19,964 nucleotides of DNA, from the NCBI GenBank assembly GCA_910586875.1, contig CAJUJI010000029.1, forward strand, positions 1 to 19,964, in the 5' to 3' direction. The number at the start of each line of letters is the position of its first letter. The stretch's first letter is position 1. This DNA is from an uncultured Anaerotruncus sp. GTDB lineage: Bacteria; Bacillota; Clostridia; Oscillospirales; Ruminococcaceae. Made by a program: the position numbers and the translations under genes. The notes beneath the pieces are model-generated. The model was given only the letters and a program-made list of their open reading frames with translations, was not told the DNA's origin and searched no databases. Shown piece after piece: positions 1 to 6,630 of this stretch.

Positions 1-63
1 CTCCCGGTGATGGAGCGTTTTGCCCCTCACCTTATAGCCCACTTAGGGGGTCTGTCGTACACC

Positions 64-462
64 CTATTTCCAGAGTTTCCAGAAAATATTTTTGACGGCG
101 TTGATGGACTTTCCGACCGCACTTTTGGTACAGCCGCACATCTCGGCAATCTCCGCATAGCTAAAATCATACAGAGCATGGAGCAAAAACCGCTCCCGCT
201 GGGTGTCGGTGCAGAGCACCAGCACCGCCAGAATTTCATCCAGCGTTTCCCGCTGGCAGACCAATTCCTCCGGCGTGGCGCAGTAGGGTAAACGGCCCTC
301 GGCAGCGATTATGTACTCATCACACTCGCGCCCGTCCCAATACCGTTGACGCTCACGGTAGAGTTTCCGATTGTTCCGCTTGGCCTGTTCCAGATAGTCG
401 GCAACCTCGGCGCTGACCTCGACAGACACAAACCGCCCGTTGATTTTGATGGTAATTTCCAT
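64..462 (-). CDS. Small sigma-70 region 4-like regulator
   Basis: This 132-residue protein has a C-terminal helix-turn-helix resembling sigma-70 region 4: the stretch SYAEIAEMCGCTKSAVGKSI at about residues 101-120 matches the pattern in which such proteins contact the -35 element. The N-terminal half is charged (QAKRNNRKLYRERQRYWD) and lacks a recognisable region 2, so it may be an anti-sigma-independent regulator or a partial sigma factor rather than a full one. Similar proteins sit near the recombinase end of Clostridia conjugative elements. The start is supported by GGAGG and AAAGGACG upstream of the ATG; the GGAGG lies in a perfect hairpin (471-503). The 63 bases downstream to the window edge hold no gene start. 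Function as an element regulator is inference. Confidence 0.8.
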   Translation of the reverse strand: MEITIKINGRFVSVEVSAEVADYLEQAKRNNRKLYRERQRYWDGRECDEYIIAAEGRLPYCATPEELVCQRETLDEILAVLVLCTDTQRERFLLHALYDFSYAEIAEMCGCTKSAVGKSINAVKNIFWKLWK

Positions 463-470
463 CGTCCTTT

Positions 471-503
471 CCTCCGTTCAGATTTTTGAGGTCTGAACGG
501 AGG
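471..503 (-). promoter_or_regulatory. 12-bp hairpin sequestering the sigma-like gene's SD
   Basis: A perfect 12-bp inverted repeat (arms 471-482 and 492-503, 9-base loop) lies directly upstream of the sigma-like gene. On the transcript the 3' arm ends in CGGAGG, the better of two Shine-Dalgarno candidates, followed by AAAGGACG and the ATG at 462. If the stem forms, the GGAGG is paired and translation would depend on unfolding or on the weaker downstream site. The structure is directly visible; the regulatory role is inferred. Confidence 0.6.
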
Positions 504-546
504 GGGGCGGAGAGCGGCAGCGGGGCTGGCATCGCTGGCCCAGAAA

Positions 547-568
547 CAGAAAAGCACCCGCATGGTGC
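547..568 (-). terminator. Weak intrinsic terminator or attenuator in the sigma-gene leader
   Basis: On the minus strand GCACC (564-568) and GGTGC (554-558) form a short 5-bp stem with a 5-base loop, followed by TTTTCTGTTTC. It lies between the 30-codon ORF and the sigma-like gene, where an attenuator would sit. The stem is short, so termination would be partial at best. Confidence 0.4.
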
Positions 569-605
569 AAGACCATTCGGGCGCGGGACATAACAGTATG
601 AGCCG

Positions 606-698
606 TCAGAAAACGACTATTTTCGCAAACATGGGTAGGGGATGCCGCTGCAGGAGGCAGGCTTTTTTTGACAAGTGCCTATCTACCTTTAATCGCAT
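606..698 (-). CDS. Possible 30-residue leader peptide
   Basis: A short frame beginning MRLKVDRHLSKK and ending FAKIVVF has an AGGAGG Shine-Dalgarno six bases before its ATG, the best ribosome-binding site in this gene-poor stretch. It is basic, with one cysteine and no obvious membrane segment. It follows the terminator at 735-769 and precedes a weak terminator (547-568) and the sigma-like gene, so a role as a translated leader is possible. The ribosome-binding site is shown in the loop of a perfect hairpin (699-722). I do not recognise the peptide. Conservation of the reading frame in related elements would be needed to call it a gene. Confidence 0.4.
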   Translation of the reverse strand: MRLKVDRHLSKKACLLQRHPLPMFAKIVVF

Positions 699-722
699 GG
701 CGGCATCCTCCTATATGCCGCC
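699..722 (-). promoter_or_regulatory. Hairpin displaying the SD of the leader ORF in its loop
   Basis: Arms GGCGGCAT (699-706) and ATGCCGCC (715-722) are perfect 8-bp complements. On the transcript the 8-base loop carries most of the AGGAGG, and the 3' arm ends exactly at the ATG of the 30-codon ORF. An SD in a loop next to a start codon is a common layout for translational control or for an RNA-binding protein. Function is inferred. Confidence 0.5.
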
Positions 723-730
723 AGTGAGTA

Positions 731-769
731 TAAAAATGACGGCTTTCGATTTCTCAAAAGCCGTCATTT
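731..769 (-). terminator. Intrinsic terminator downstream of the lipoprotein gene
   Basis: AAATGACGGCTTT and AAAGCCGTCATTT form a long stem (about 735-769); on the minus strand it is followed by a T-rich run (ATTTTTATAC). A second hairpin, ACGACGGC/GCCGTCGT at 793-819, lies closer to the lipoprotein stop but has no T-run, so the 735-769 structure is the likely end of the transcript. Confidence 0.8.
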
Positions 770-792
770 CCGGGCGTGACAAGTTGTGCTGT

Positions 793-819
793 ACGACGGC
801 TTTTTTCTTTTGCCGTCGT
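793..819 (-). other. Hairpin directly after the lipoprotein gene
   Basis: Perfect 8-bp arms ACGACGGC (793-800) and GCCGTCGT (812-819) lie just past the lipoprotein stop codon at 831. No T-run follows on the minus strand, so it may protect the 3' end of the message rather than terminate it. It shares the GACGGC core with the neighbouring terminator. Confidence 0.5.
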
Positions 820-830
820 GCGGCAGTTCT

Positions 831-1724
831 TTAGCCTTGCATTACAACGCACTCGCCGGAGCTGGTCTGTGCCTCTTTGCTTGACTGTGTGTGTTCGTCA
901 AATTCCGCTTGACTGTATTTCTCAATGCCGGTCAGCGTTCCATTCCCGGAGGTGTCCGGGTGGGCAAAATCACGGACTGTATAAATGTCAACGGTTCCGT
1001 CTGCGCTCCCCAAAACGCGCATTGAACCCTTGAATTTTCCGCTGGTCACCCCCTCGCCATTGGAGGTCAGCACATCCCGGAAAAACCGAACCTTTTCACC
1101 ATTGAAATACCACTGGTCATTTTTGATGTCATAGGTAACGCCAAAAGCCTCGTATTCCTTTGCCATATCTTCCATTTCCTGTGCGGAGGGCGGGTCACCA
1201 GTCATGGCAACGTTGGGAGGCGGATTTTTGATTGCCTCGATGTCACGAGCCGCAAATTCTTCCGCCGAAAACTCCTTTACACCAACCAGCTTTCCGCCGG
1301 GGTCAAAAGAACCATCTTCGGAGCGGACAATGTTGGTGAGGTCACGGACGGCATACACATCAACCACGCCATTTTCGTTAAAAAAGTCGTTTCCGGCTTG
1401 CACCCCGTCCTCCACGGCATAGTAGTCCTCGAACCACCGTACTGTTTTGCCGTTGAATTTCAGTTCGTTTTTATCGCTGTCGTAGGTCAGCCCAAACTGC
1501 TCATAGGGCTTGAACAATTCCTCATAGGAAACATCCTTGGCTGCCCCTCCATCCTCGGCAGTTGCAGAAAGGGCCGGGCCAGACACGTTTGAGATTTGCG
1601 GGGAAGTCGTGCCGCTTGAGAGAGTACCACCCCCCTGGGATGCTGCCGCGGTACTGCACCCAGCTAAACTCCCTACAAGCAACACCCCGCCAATGGCTAA
1701 TGCGAGCAGTTTTTTTGTGTTCAT
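831..1724 (-). CDS. Lipoprotein with two copies of one domain
   Basis: I chose the ATG at 1724, which has an upstream AAAGGATGG and gives 297 residues starting with a lipoprotein signal: basic MNTKK, a hydrophobic stretch and lipobox LAGC with Cys23. A longer frame to 1832 would run through the promoter and is rejected. After a Ser/Thr/Gly-rich linker come two related domains (about 67-161 and 184-279). Shared pieces include FGLTYD/FGVTYD, KFNGKTVRWFED/YFNGEKVRFFRD, VDVYAVRD/VDIYTVRD and EFSAEEF/KYSQAEF. From memory, similar sequence occurs in C-terminal parts of BlaR1/M56-type sensors, but I cannot confirm that. It lies after the sensor kinase gene and carries the same operator repeats as the regulator operon, so it may be a surface accessory or ligand-binding partner of the kinase. 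Molecular function is unknown. Confidence 0.85.
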   Translation of the reverse strand: MNTKKLLALAIGGVLLVGSLAGCSTAAASQGGGTLSSGTTSPQISNVSGPALSATAEDGGAAKDVSYEELFKPYEQFGLTYDSDKNELKFNGKTVRWFEDYYAVEDGVQAGNDFFNENGVVDVYAVRDLTNIVRSEDGSFDPGGKLVGVKEFSAEEFAARDIEAIKNPPPNVAMTGDPPSAQEMEDMAKEYEAFGVTYDIKNDQWYFNGEKVRFFRDVLTSNGEGVTSGKFKGSMRVLGSADGTVDIYTVRDFAHPDTSGNGTLTGIEKYSQAEFDEHTQSSKEAQTSSGECVVMQG

Positions 1725-1759
1725 TGAAGAAACACCATCCTTTCTTTGAGTGTACCTAA

Positions 1760-1818
1760 AGAATACCATCCTTTTTTGTGATACGTTTGGGATTAGTTTG
1801 TGATTTATGTGTAGTTGA
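1760..1818 (-). promoter_or_regulatory. Promoter with four tandem 11-bp operator repeats
   Basis: On the minus strand four consecutive 11-mers read TCAACTACACA, TAAATCACAAA, CTAATCCCAAA and CGTATCACAAA (1818 down to 1775), then 9 bp, then the -10 box TATTCT (1760-1765). There is no good -35 hexamer: the last repeat occupies that position. The promoter of the response regulator gene carries two copies of the same unit with the same 9-bp gap to its -10. Direct repeats one helical turn apart over the -35 region are the usual binding mode of OmpR/PhoB-type activators, so this is probably the target of the adjacent response regulator. Confidence 0.75.
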
Positions 1819-1856
1819 AAGCGGCGGGACAATCGCCCGCCGCTTTCCTATATCTG

Positions 1857-3275
1857 TCAGATTGTAAAAGAAAACTTTACCCCGTCCTGTGTATTGCAGA
1901 CCGTACATTCACTTCCATGCTGGTGTAGTATCTCCTGTACGATATACAGCCCTAACCCGCTTCCGCCGGTTTTACGGCTTCTGGATTGCTCTACACGATA
2001 AAACGCGTCAAATAATTTTGAAATACTATCCTCCGGGATATGTGCGCCTGTGTTTTCAACAGAAAATTCTATCTGTCTATATTCCGTGTGGACAGAGATA
2101 TAAATAAAGGCTCCTTGCGGGGAATACTTGATTGCGTTTCCTATCAGATTTGAAAACACCTTTTCCATCAACATTTTGTTTCCAGTTATAAGAGCGGATG
2201 GTGGAACATCGAGATATATTTGCAAATCTTTCCCCGCAATCAAATCTTCGGTTTCGCTTAAATAGGATTTGATAATCTGAACACAATCCAAACAGTCTTT
2301 TTTGAACGCTGCCCCCGCAGTTTCCAGTCGGGAGATCGTCAATATCTCCTGCACCATTGTTTCAAGGGTGTTTGCAATTTCCAGCGATCTTGTCAAATAT
2401 TTCTCATGGTCTTTGTATGCCCCAATACCGAGCAGCATCCCCTCTAACTGGCCTTTAATAATGGTGACGGGCGTTTTCAATTCGTGGGACACCGCCGAAA
2501 AGAAATTGGTACGGGCCTGCTCTAATTCCTTTTCATGTTCAATATCAGCTTCAAGTTTCCTGTTTGCGTTTTGCAAATCGGATAGAGCAGTAGAAAGGTT
2601 ACGGGATAACCTGTTCAGGCTTTTTCCCAGGGTTCCCAATTCGTCAGTCCGTTGTTCATCAACTGTCCAATCCAACTGCAAATCAGACATTTTTTCGGAT
2701 ATGCGGCTGATTTCCAGTACGGGCTTTGTAATCATGCGGGAGTAAAGCCAGGATACGACAAAGGCAACCATCAAAACAGTCAGTAGAATTAGCGGGAAAA
2801 TGCGGATAAAGGACTGTTGCAGTTCCAAGATATGTTCTGCCTCACCATAGACAACGAGCGTATAGCGGTCACTACGGTCAGAGAAAGAAAAATAGTAATG
2901 GTTTGATAAAATGGGGGAGGTTTCACCAAGGCCATCGAATTCCGTTTGTGCGATATTCCCCCCCCATTCATTGTCAAATTCTTTTGTGGGTAATGCAACC
3001 CAATCGCCGCCGCTGTTGTATAACTCAACTGAATTGATTTCCATATCCGCAATAAACTGATCGAACAAACCGCCGCTGTCTGAAAAGGGTACTTGTTCCA
3101 ATTCAGACACAAAGCCTTGCGCCCGCTCGTCCAAAATTGTATTCAGCTTGTTGGAGTAGGTCTGCGGCATTAACCATGCCAACATTCCGAACACCAGCAG
3201 CGATATACAAAACAGCATAATCACGGTAATGAGAAACACCTTTGCAAAGAGACTGCCTTTAGTTTTCTTTGTCAA
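1857..3275 (-). CDS. Sensor histidine kinase (VanS/PhoR-like)
   Basis: This is a membrane sensor kinase for the adjacent regulator. I place the start at TTG (3275), overlapping the regulator's end by 17 bases, because GAGGGGTGG lies at good spacing; the frame open to 3353 has no such site. The protein is 472 residues. It has a first membrane segment (about 13-36), an extracellular sensor domain of roughly 120 residues, a second membrane segment (157-180), a HAMP region, and the phosphoacceptor box SHELKTP with His264. The ATP-binding domain has N-box NLIGNAIKY (376-384), VENTG (about 406-410) and GGSGLGL (437-443). All catalytic motifs look intact. The layout is that of VanS-like kinases, but no resistance or transporter genes follow, so the signal and output are unknown. 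Translational coupling with the regulator is likely. Confidence 0.95.
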   Translation of the reverse strand: MTKKTKGSLFAKVFLITVIMLFCISLLVFGMLAWLMPQTYSNKLNTILDERAQGFVSELEQVPFSDSGGLFDQFIADMEINSVELYNSGGDWVALPTKEFDNEWGGNIAQTEFDGLGETSPILSNHYYFSFSDRSDRYTLVVYGEAEHILELQQSFIRIFPLILLTVLMVAFVVSWLYSRMITKPVLEISRISEKMSDLQLDWTVDEQRTDELGTLGKSLNRLSRNLSTALSDLQNANRKLEADIEHEKELEQARTNFFSAVSHELKTPVTIIKGQLEGMLLGIGAYKDHEKYLTRSLEIANTLETMVQEILTISRLETAGAAFKKDCLDCVQIIKSYLSETEDLIAGKDLQIYLDVPPSALITGNKMLMEKVFSNLIGNAIKYSPQGAFIYISVHTEYRQIEFSVENTGAHIPEDSISKLFDAFYRVEQSRSRKTGGSGLGLYIVQEILHQHGSECTVCNTQDGVKFSFTI

Positions 3276-3930
3276 TTTTATATCCCACCCCTCGGATTGT
3301 CTGGATAAATTCAATCCCCAGCTTCTTCCGCAAGTTCTTGATGTGCGTATCAACTACACGCTCGTCCCCATAAAAGTCATACCGCCACAGTTTGTCCAAA
3401 AGGTTTTGCCGGGTCAAAATACGCCCTTGATTAGTGAGCAGTTCTTTCAGCACTTCAAATTCTCGCTGTGTCAGTTCATAAGCGGCTCCGTCCACGGTGG
3501 CCGTATAATTGTCGCAATCCAAAATGAGATTTTGGTAGGCAATCGTTTTGTGTTCATCCTCTTGCGGCCCGCTGCTCCGCCGTAGGACGGCGGCAATCTT
3601 CCGAATTAAAATCGGCATAGAAAAGGGTTTTGTGATGTAATCATCAACTTGCAAATCCAGCCCCCGGATTTGTTCTTCCTCTCCGCTCAATGCGGTAAGC
3701 ATGATGATAGGAACCTGGGACTGTTTTCTTATAAATTCGCAAACGGCAAACCCATCAATTTTGGGGAGCATTACATCAAGCAACACCAAGTCAAATTGCG
3801 AGACAGAAAATACAGAAAGGGCTTCCACACCATCGCTGGCTAAAATGATCTCATATCCTACCTCTTGCAGAAAATTCTTCAATAGTTCTTGAATGTCCAA
3901 GTCATCCTCGACAACTAAAATCTTTTGCAT
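3259..3930 (-). CDS. OmpR-family response regulator
   Basis: The protein is 223 residues from the ATG at 3930, which has a strong GGAGGTG site; an upstream in-frame extension to 4011 crosses the promoter and is rejected. The receiver domain has the acidic pair Asp9/Asp10, phosphoacceptor Asp52 in LLDVMLP, Thr79 and Lys101 in TKPF. The C-terminal winged helix (about 125-220) has typical ELTQREFEVLKELL and VVDTHIKNLRKKL stretches. It is the DNA-binding partner of the overlapping kinase. Its own promoter and that of the lipoprotein gene share 11-bp direct repeats at the -35 position, which suggests that it activates both, including itself. Confidence 0.96.
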   Translation of the reverse strand: MQKILVVEDDLDIQELLKNFLQEVGYEIILASDGVEALSVFSVSQFDLVLLDVMLPKIDGFAVCEFIRKQSQVPIIMLTALSGEEEQIRGLDLQVDDYITKPFSMPILIRKIAAVLRRSSGPQEDEHKTIAYQNLILDCDNYTATVDGAAYELTQREFEVLKELLTNQGRILTRQNLLDKLWRYDFYGDERVVDTHIKNLRKKLGIEFIQTIRGVGYKIDKEN

Positions 3931-3949
3931 AATGACACCTCCGAAGGGT

Positions 3950-3986
3950 AGCATACCATAGAAATTTGTGATTAGTGTGTAGTTCT
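3950..3986 (-). promoter_or_regulatory. Promoter of the two-component operon with two 11-bp repeats
   Basis: The minus strand shows AGAACTACACA and CTAATCACAAA in tandem (3986 down to 3965), then 9 bp, then TATGCT (3950-3955) as the -10 box. The unit, its phase and the distance to the -10 match the promoter of the lipoprotein gene, where there are four units. The flank ATGGTAT before the rest of the -10 is also shared. Autoregulation by the response regulator is the simplest reading. Confidence 0.75.
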
Positions 3987-4049
3987 CAAAATTTATGCCC
4001 TCGACTTGCACATAAGCTAACTTGTTTTCACCGTGTTGCTCTTTTTCTC

Positions 4050-4262
4050 TTATAGGTCATCATCCGGCACAAGCGCAATCACATCGGAAATATCACAGTT
4101 CAGCGTTTCGCAAATTTTGATAAGAGTGGGCATGGAGATATGCTCCCCCTTGCCCATGTTGGCGATATGGTTCGTTGTCAAATGCGCCTGGAGCCGCAAA
4201 TCTTTCTTGCTCATGTCCTTGTCAATCAGTGTTTTCCACAGCGGCTTATAGCTGATTTTCAT
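4050..4262 (-). CDS. XRE/Cro-CI-type small transcription regulator
   Basis: This 70-residue protein is essentially one helix-turn-helix domain: KISYKPLWKTLIDKDMSKKDL, then LTTNHIANMGKGEHISMPTL and ICETLNCDISDVIALVP, the standard pattern of the short YozG-like XRE proteins often found in Clostridia mobile elements. The ATG at 4262 has AAAGGTGG eight bases upstream; the GTG at 4274 lies within that site and is rejected. It has its own near-consensus promoter (4327-4355), so it is transcribed independently of the virD4 operon. It lies immediately downstream of the broken Maff2 gene. Likely an element repressor or activator; target unknown. Confidence 0.85.
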   Translation of the reverse strand: MKISYKPLWKTLIDKDMSKKDLRLQAHLTTNHIANMGKGEHISMPTLIKICETLNCDISDVIALVPDDDL

Positions 4263-4326
4263 AGCCTGTTCCACCTTTCCGGGTTGGGGACAGCAGGAGC
4301 GGCCCCGGCCCTATGGCCTTTCAATC

Positions 4327-4355
4327 ATTATACCGCCCTCATTGATAAAACACAA
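4327..4355 (-). promoter_or_regulatory. Promoter of the XRE regulator gene
   Basis: On the minus strand TTGTGT (4350-4355) and TATAAT (4327-4332) are separated by exactly 17 bp. It lies about 65 bases upstream of the XRE start codon, in the gap after the truncated Maff2 frame. The untranslated leader is G+C rich (GGCCGGGGCCGC). Confidence 0.7.
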
Positions 4356-4408
4356 TGCACTCTTGCAATTCTTCTCCAAAAACTGCGGCATACACAACGC
4401 ATTTGTCT

Positions 4409-4573
4409 TTACATCAATTTAGGTGTCAAGTGTTTCATGCCCTGGCTCTTGGCCCCAGGATTGTCATTGCCATAACCTTCCAGCAGGTTGATGACACCCC
4501 AGATACCGAGGCCGGCTCCCAGTGCGATCACGAGGGTCTGCAAAACTTCGATTGCGCTGTTGAAAAATTCCAT
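4409..4573 (-). pseudogene. Maff2-family membrane protein, C-terminally truncated
   Basis: The frame starts MEFFNSAIEVLQTLVIALGA and continues through GIWGVINLLEGYG to KSQGMK, the standard beginning of the Maff2 family of small membrane proteins, which follow virD4 in Clostridia conjugative elements. Normal members, from memory, are about 70 residues, with a second hydrophobic segment after KSQGMK. Here the match stops at about residue 47 and the frame ends after an unrelated HLTPKLM (54 residues in total). The change occurs at about position 4432. The first membrane segment remains; the second is lost. No Shine-Dalgarno is seen before the ATG. The secretion genes normally downstream are missing, so this is probably one side of a deletion or rearrangement. 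It was not among the longer open frames and is easy to miss. Confidence 0.8.
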
Positions 4574-4583
4574 ACTTTAATTT

Positions 4584-4676
4584 AGCCGGAATCGCTTTGT
4601 GGTTAGTGTTGGTTCATAGGCATACAAAAGCCGGACAACAAAACCGCCCTGAATTTTGGGCGGCTCGATTCCGGCT
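4584..4676 (-). promoter_or_regulatory. Structured leader between virD4 and Maff2
   Basis: An 11-bp perfect inverted repeat (AGCCGGAATCG at 4584-4594 and CGATTCCGGCT at 4666-4676) encloses a second stem, CCGCCC/GGGCGG with an 8-base loop (about 4643-4662). On the transcript the inner stem is followed by TTTTGTTG, so it resembles a terminator. The outer stem ends 10 bases before the Maff2 start codon, where a ribosome-binding site would be expected. Inner and outer stems can coexist. It could limit expression of the secretion genes relative to virD4. Function is inferred. Confidence 0.5.
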
Positions 4677-4794
4677 ATCCTCCTTCTTCATTTTTTTGTT
4701 GAGCTGTCCGCTTTGTACGCCAATGGCCTCAACCGAGGCAGGTTTCAGGGACCCTGGCGGGTAGATAAGATCACTCCTTTCTCGCGGAACGGGA

Positions 4795-6630
4795 TTATTC
4801 GCCCTCGGTGTCTACGTCAACTTCAAACACATCGTAGACCTCGTTGGGTTTTGGTTTGAGCCGGGTGGACAGGAACGCTTCAATGTCAAAGGCGTTCTTA
4901 TCGTCCGCATCGGCGGTGTACTGGAAATTGGGGTGCCTGGTGATGTCATATTTATCTGACAAAAACGGGCGGACGCCCCGCAGCTGGAGGATACATTTTC
5001 CACCGTCCATAACCGCAAGCTCATCCTGGCTCATCAATTCTTTCCCCAATTTCTGATAGTTGAGAGAGTGGGAGGTTTCCCGCCCCCGGCTCTCCCCGGT
5101 GTTGTAGGTGTCGATGGTTTCTTTTCCCAGGGCGGCAGCTAACTCCTTTAAGGTGGTGGGTTCCTTGCCGCCCAGAAAGATGGAAGTGTCCATATTTCCG
5201 ATGATTGTGTCGGCGTTGTCCTTGTAGATGGCTTTTAGCTGGCTTTGCGCCTGCAATACCAGACAGGCGGAAATCTCCCGGCTTCGGATGGTGGCCACCA
5301 GCTTTTCCAGCTTGGGGATCTGGCCGATGTTGGCGCACTCGTCAATCAGACAGCGCACATGGACCGGAAGCCGCCCGCCGTACACATCGTCCGCTTTCTC
5401 ACACAGGAGGTTGAACAGCTGGGTATAGCACATGGAAATCAGGAAATTAAAGCTGTCATCGGTATCGCTCATAATGAGGAACAGCGCCGTTTTCCGGTCC
5501 CCCAAGGTATCCAGCTCCAGCTCATCGTAGGCTGTGACCTCCCGCAGCTCGGCAATATCGAATACCGCCAGCCGCGCGCCGCAGGAAATCAGGATCGACT
5601 TCGCCGTTTTGCCCGCCGCCAACTTATATTTTTTGTACTGCCGCACCGCGAAATGGTTGGGTTTCTCGGATTCCAGCGCGTCAAACATCAGATCAACGGG
5701 GTTTTTGTACTCCTCATCGTCCTCCCGAACCTCCATCGCGTTAATAAACTCGATCAGGGTGGAGAAATTCTGTTCCTCCACTGGAGCCTCATAGTGGATA
5801 TATCCGATCAGGGCGCAGTACAGAAGCGTTTCCGCTTTGACCCAGAAATCGTCACCGGCTTTGCCCTCGCCCTTGGTATTGGCAATCAGGGTTGTCACCA
5901 GCTTCAAGATGTCCTTTTCACTGTGAATGTAGGCGAATGGGTTATAGTGCATGGATTTTTTGAAGTTGATGGTATTCAGCACCTTAATCCGGTACGGCTC
6001 ATAGAGGATTTTGCCGTTCTTGTCCTTCATGGGCTTTCCGTCCTTATCCAGCATGGGCGCACCCCGCTGGAGCAGCTTTCCACATTCGATTAAGATTGTA
6101 CCTTTCGGATCAGTGACCACATACGAGCTATGGAGCTGCATCAGGTTAGGCTTGAGCCAGAACCGGGTCTTGCCGGAGCCGGAACCACCGATTACCAGCA
6201 CGTTTTTGTTACGGGCAGTCTTGGGGTTCTTGGGTCGGCTGCTCATGGTAAGGCGTTCCGTCTGGGTGAGGATGACATTATTTTGGAAAACCGGATCGAC
6301 ATAAGGGGCAATATCGTCATGGGTTCCCCAACGGGCCGAACCGTACTCGATATTGTGGCGATATTTCTTTGCATTTTTGCCTTTCAGATAGACCGCCAGC
6401 CGAAGCGCCGCGCCGCAGCACAGTCCAACCAGCAGGTCCAAGGGGTGAAGGCAGGGCCAAAAGCTGCTAAGGGCCGCCGGGAGGACGGAGATCAGGGACA
6501 GCACCTTTTCCGAAGCGTCCGCACCCTGGGCCATCCGCCATGCCTCCCCGAAATTGGTGGCAAACAGCCCCGCCAGCAGGTAAGGAAGGTTCAGCAAAAC
6601 GAGCTTTTTGATGTTCAAAGGCTTTTTCAT
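4795..6630 (-). CDS. VirD4/TraG-type conjugative coupling ATPase
   Basis: This 611-residue protein is the coupling ATPase that brings the relaxase-DNA complex to the type IV secretion channel at the membrane. Two N-terminal hydrophobic segments (about 9-25 and 64-82) anchor it. The Walker A motif is GGSGSGKT (148-155), followed by TDPKG (173-177); Walker B is in CLIDECANIG (427-436), and IRSREISACLVLQAQSQL (448-465) is typical of the family. Its length is normal and there is no frameshift. Its start overlaps the pcfB stop as ATGA, and AAAGGAGC precedes the ATG. PcfB upstream and Maff2 downstream give the usual order. The protein appears intact although the secretion genes after Maff2 are absent, so it could serve only with a channel encoded elsewhere. 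It is tentatively virD4/tcpA-like. Confidence 0.96.
   Translation of the reverse strand: MKKPLNIKKLVLLNLPYLLAGLFATNFGEAWRMAQGADASEKVLSLISVLPAALSSFWPCLHPLDLLVGLCCGAALRLAVYLKGKNAKKYRHNIEYGSARWGTHDDIAPYVDPVFQNNVILTQTERLTMSSRPKNPKTARNKNVLVIGGSGSGKTRFWLKPNLMQLHSSYVVTDPKGTILIECGKLLQRGAPMLDKDGKPMKDKNGKILYEPYRIKVLNTINFKKSMHYNPFAYIHSEKDILKLVTTLIANTKGEGKAGDDFWVKAETLLYCALIGYIHYEAPVEEQNFSTLIEFINAMEVREDDEEYKNPVDLMFDALESEKPNHFAVRQYKKYKLAAGKTAKSILISCGARLAVFDIAELREVTAYDELELDTLGDRKTALFLIMSDTDDSFNFLISMCYTQLFNLLCEKADDVYGGRLPVHVRCLIDECANIGQIPKLEKLVATIRSREISACLVLQAQSQLKAIYKDNADTIIGNMDTSIFLGGKEPTTLKELAAALGKETIDTYNTGESRGRETSHSLNYQKLGKELMSQDELAVMDGGKCILQLRGVRPFLSDKYDITRHPNFQYTADADDKNAFDIEAFLSTRLKPKPNEVYDVFEVDVDTEGE

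Noticed and set aside
1725..1832. Longer lipoprotein start at 1832
   Set aside because: The extension covers the operator repeats and -10 box, and hides the signal peptide with lipobox that begins at the ATG at 1724.
5245..6093. Plus-strand open frame of 282 codons
   Set aside because: It is antisense to virD4, whose Walker motifs are intact. No domain is recognisable and no ribosome-binding site is present.
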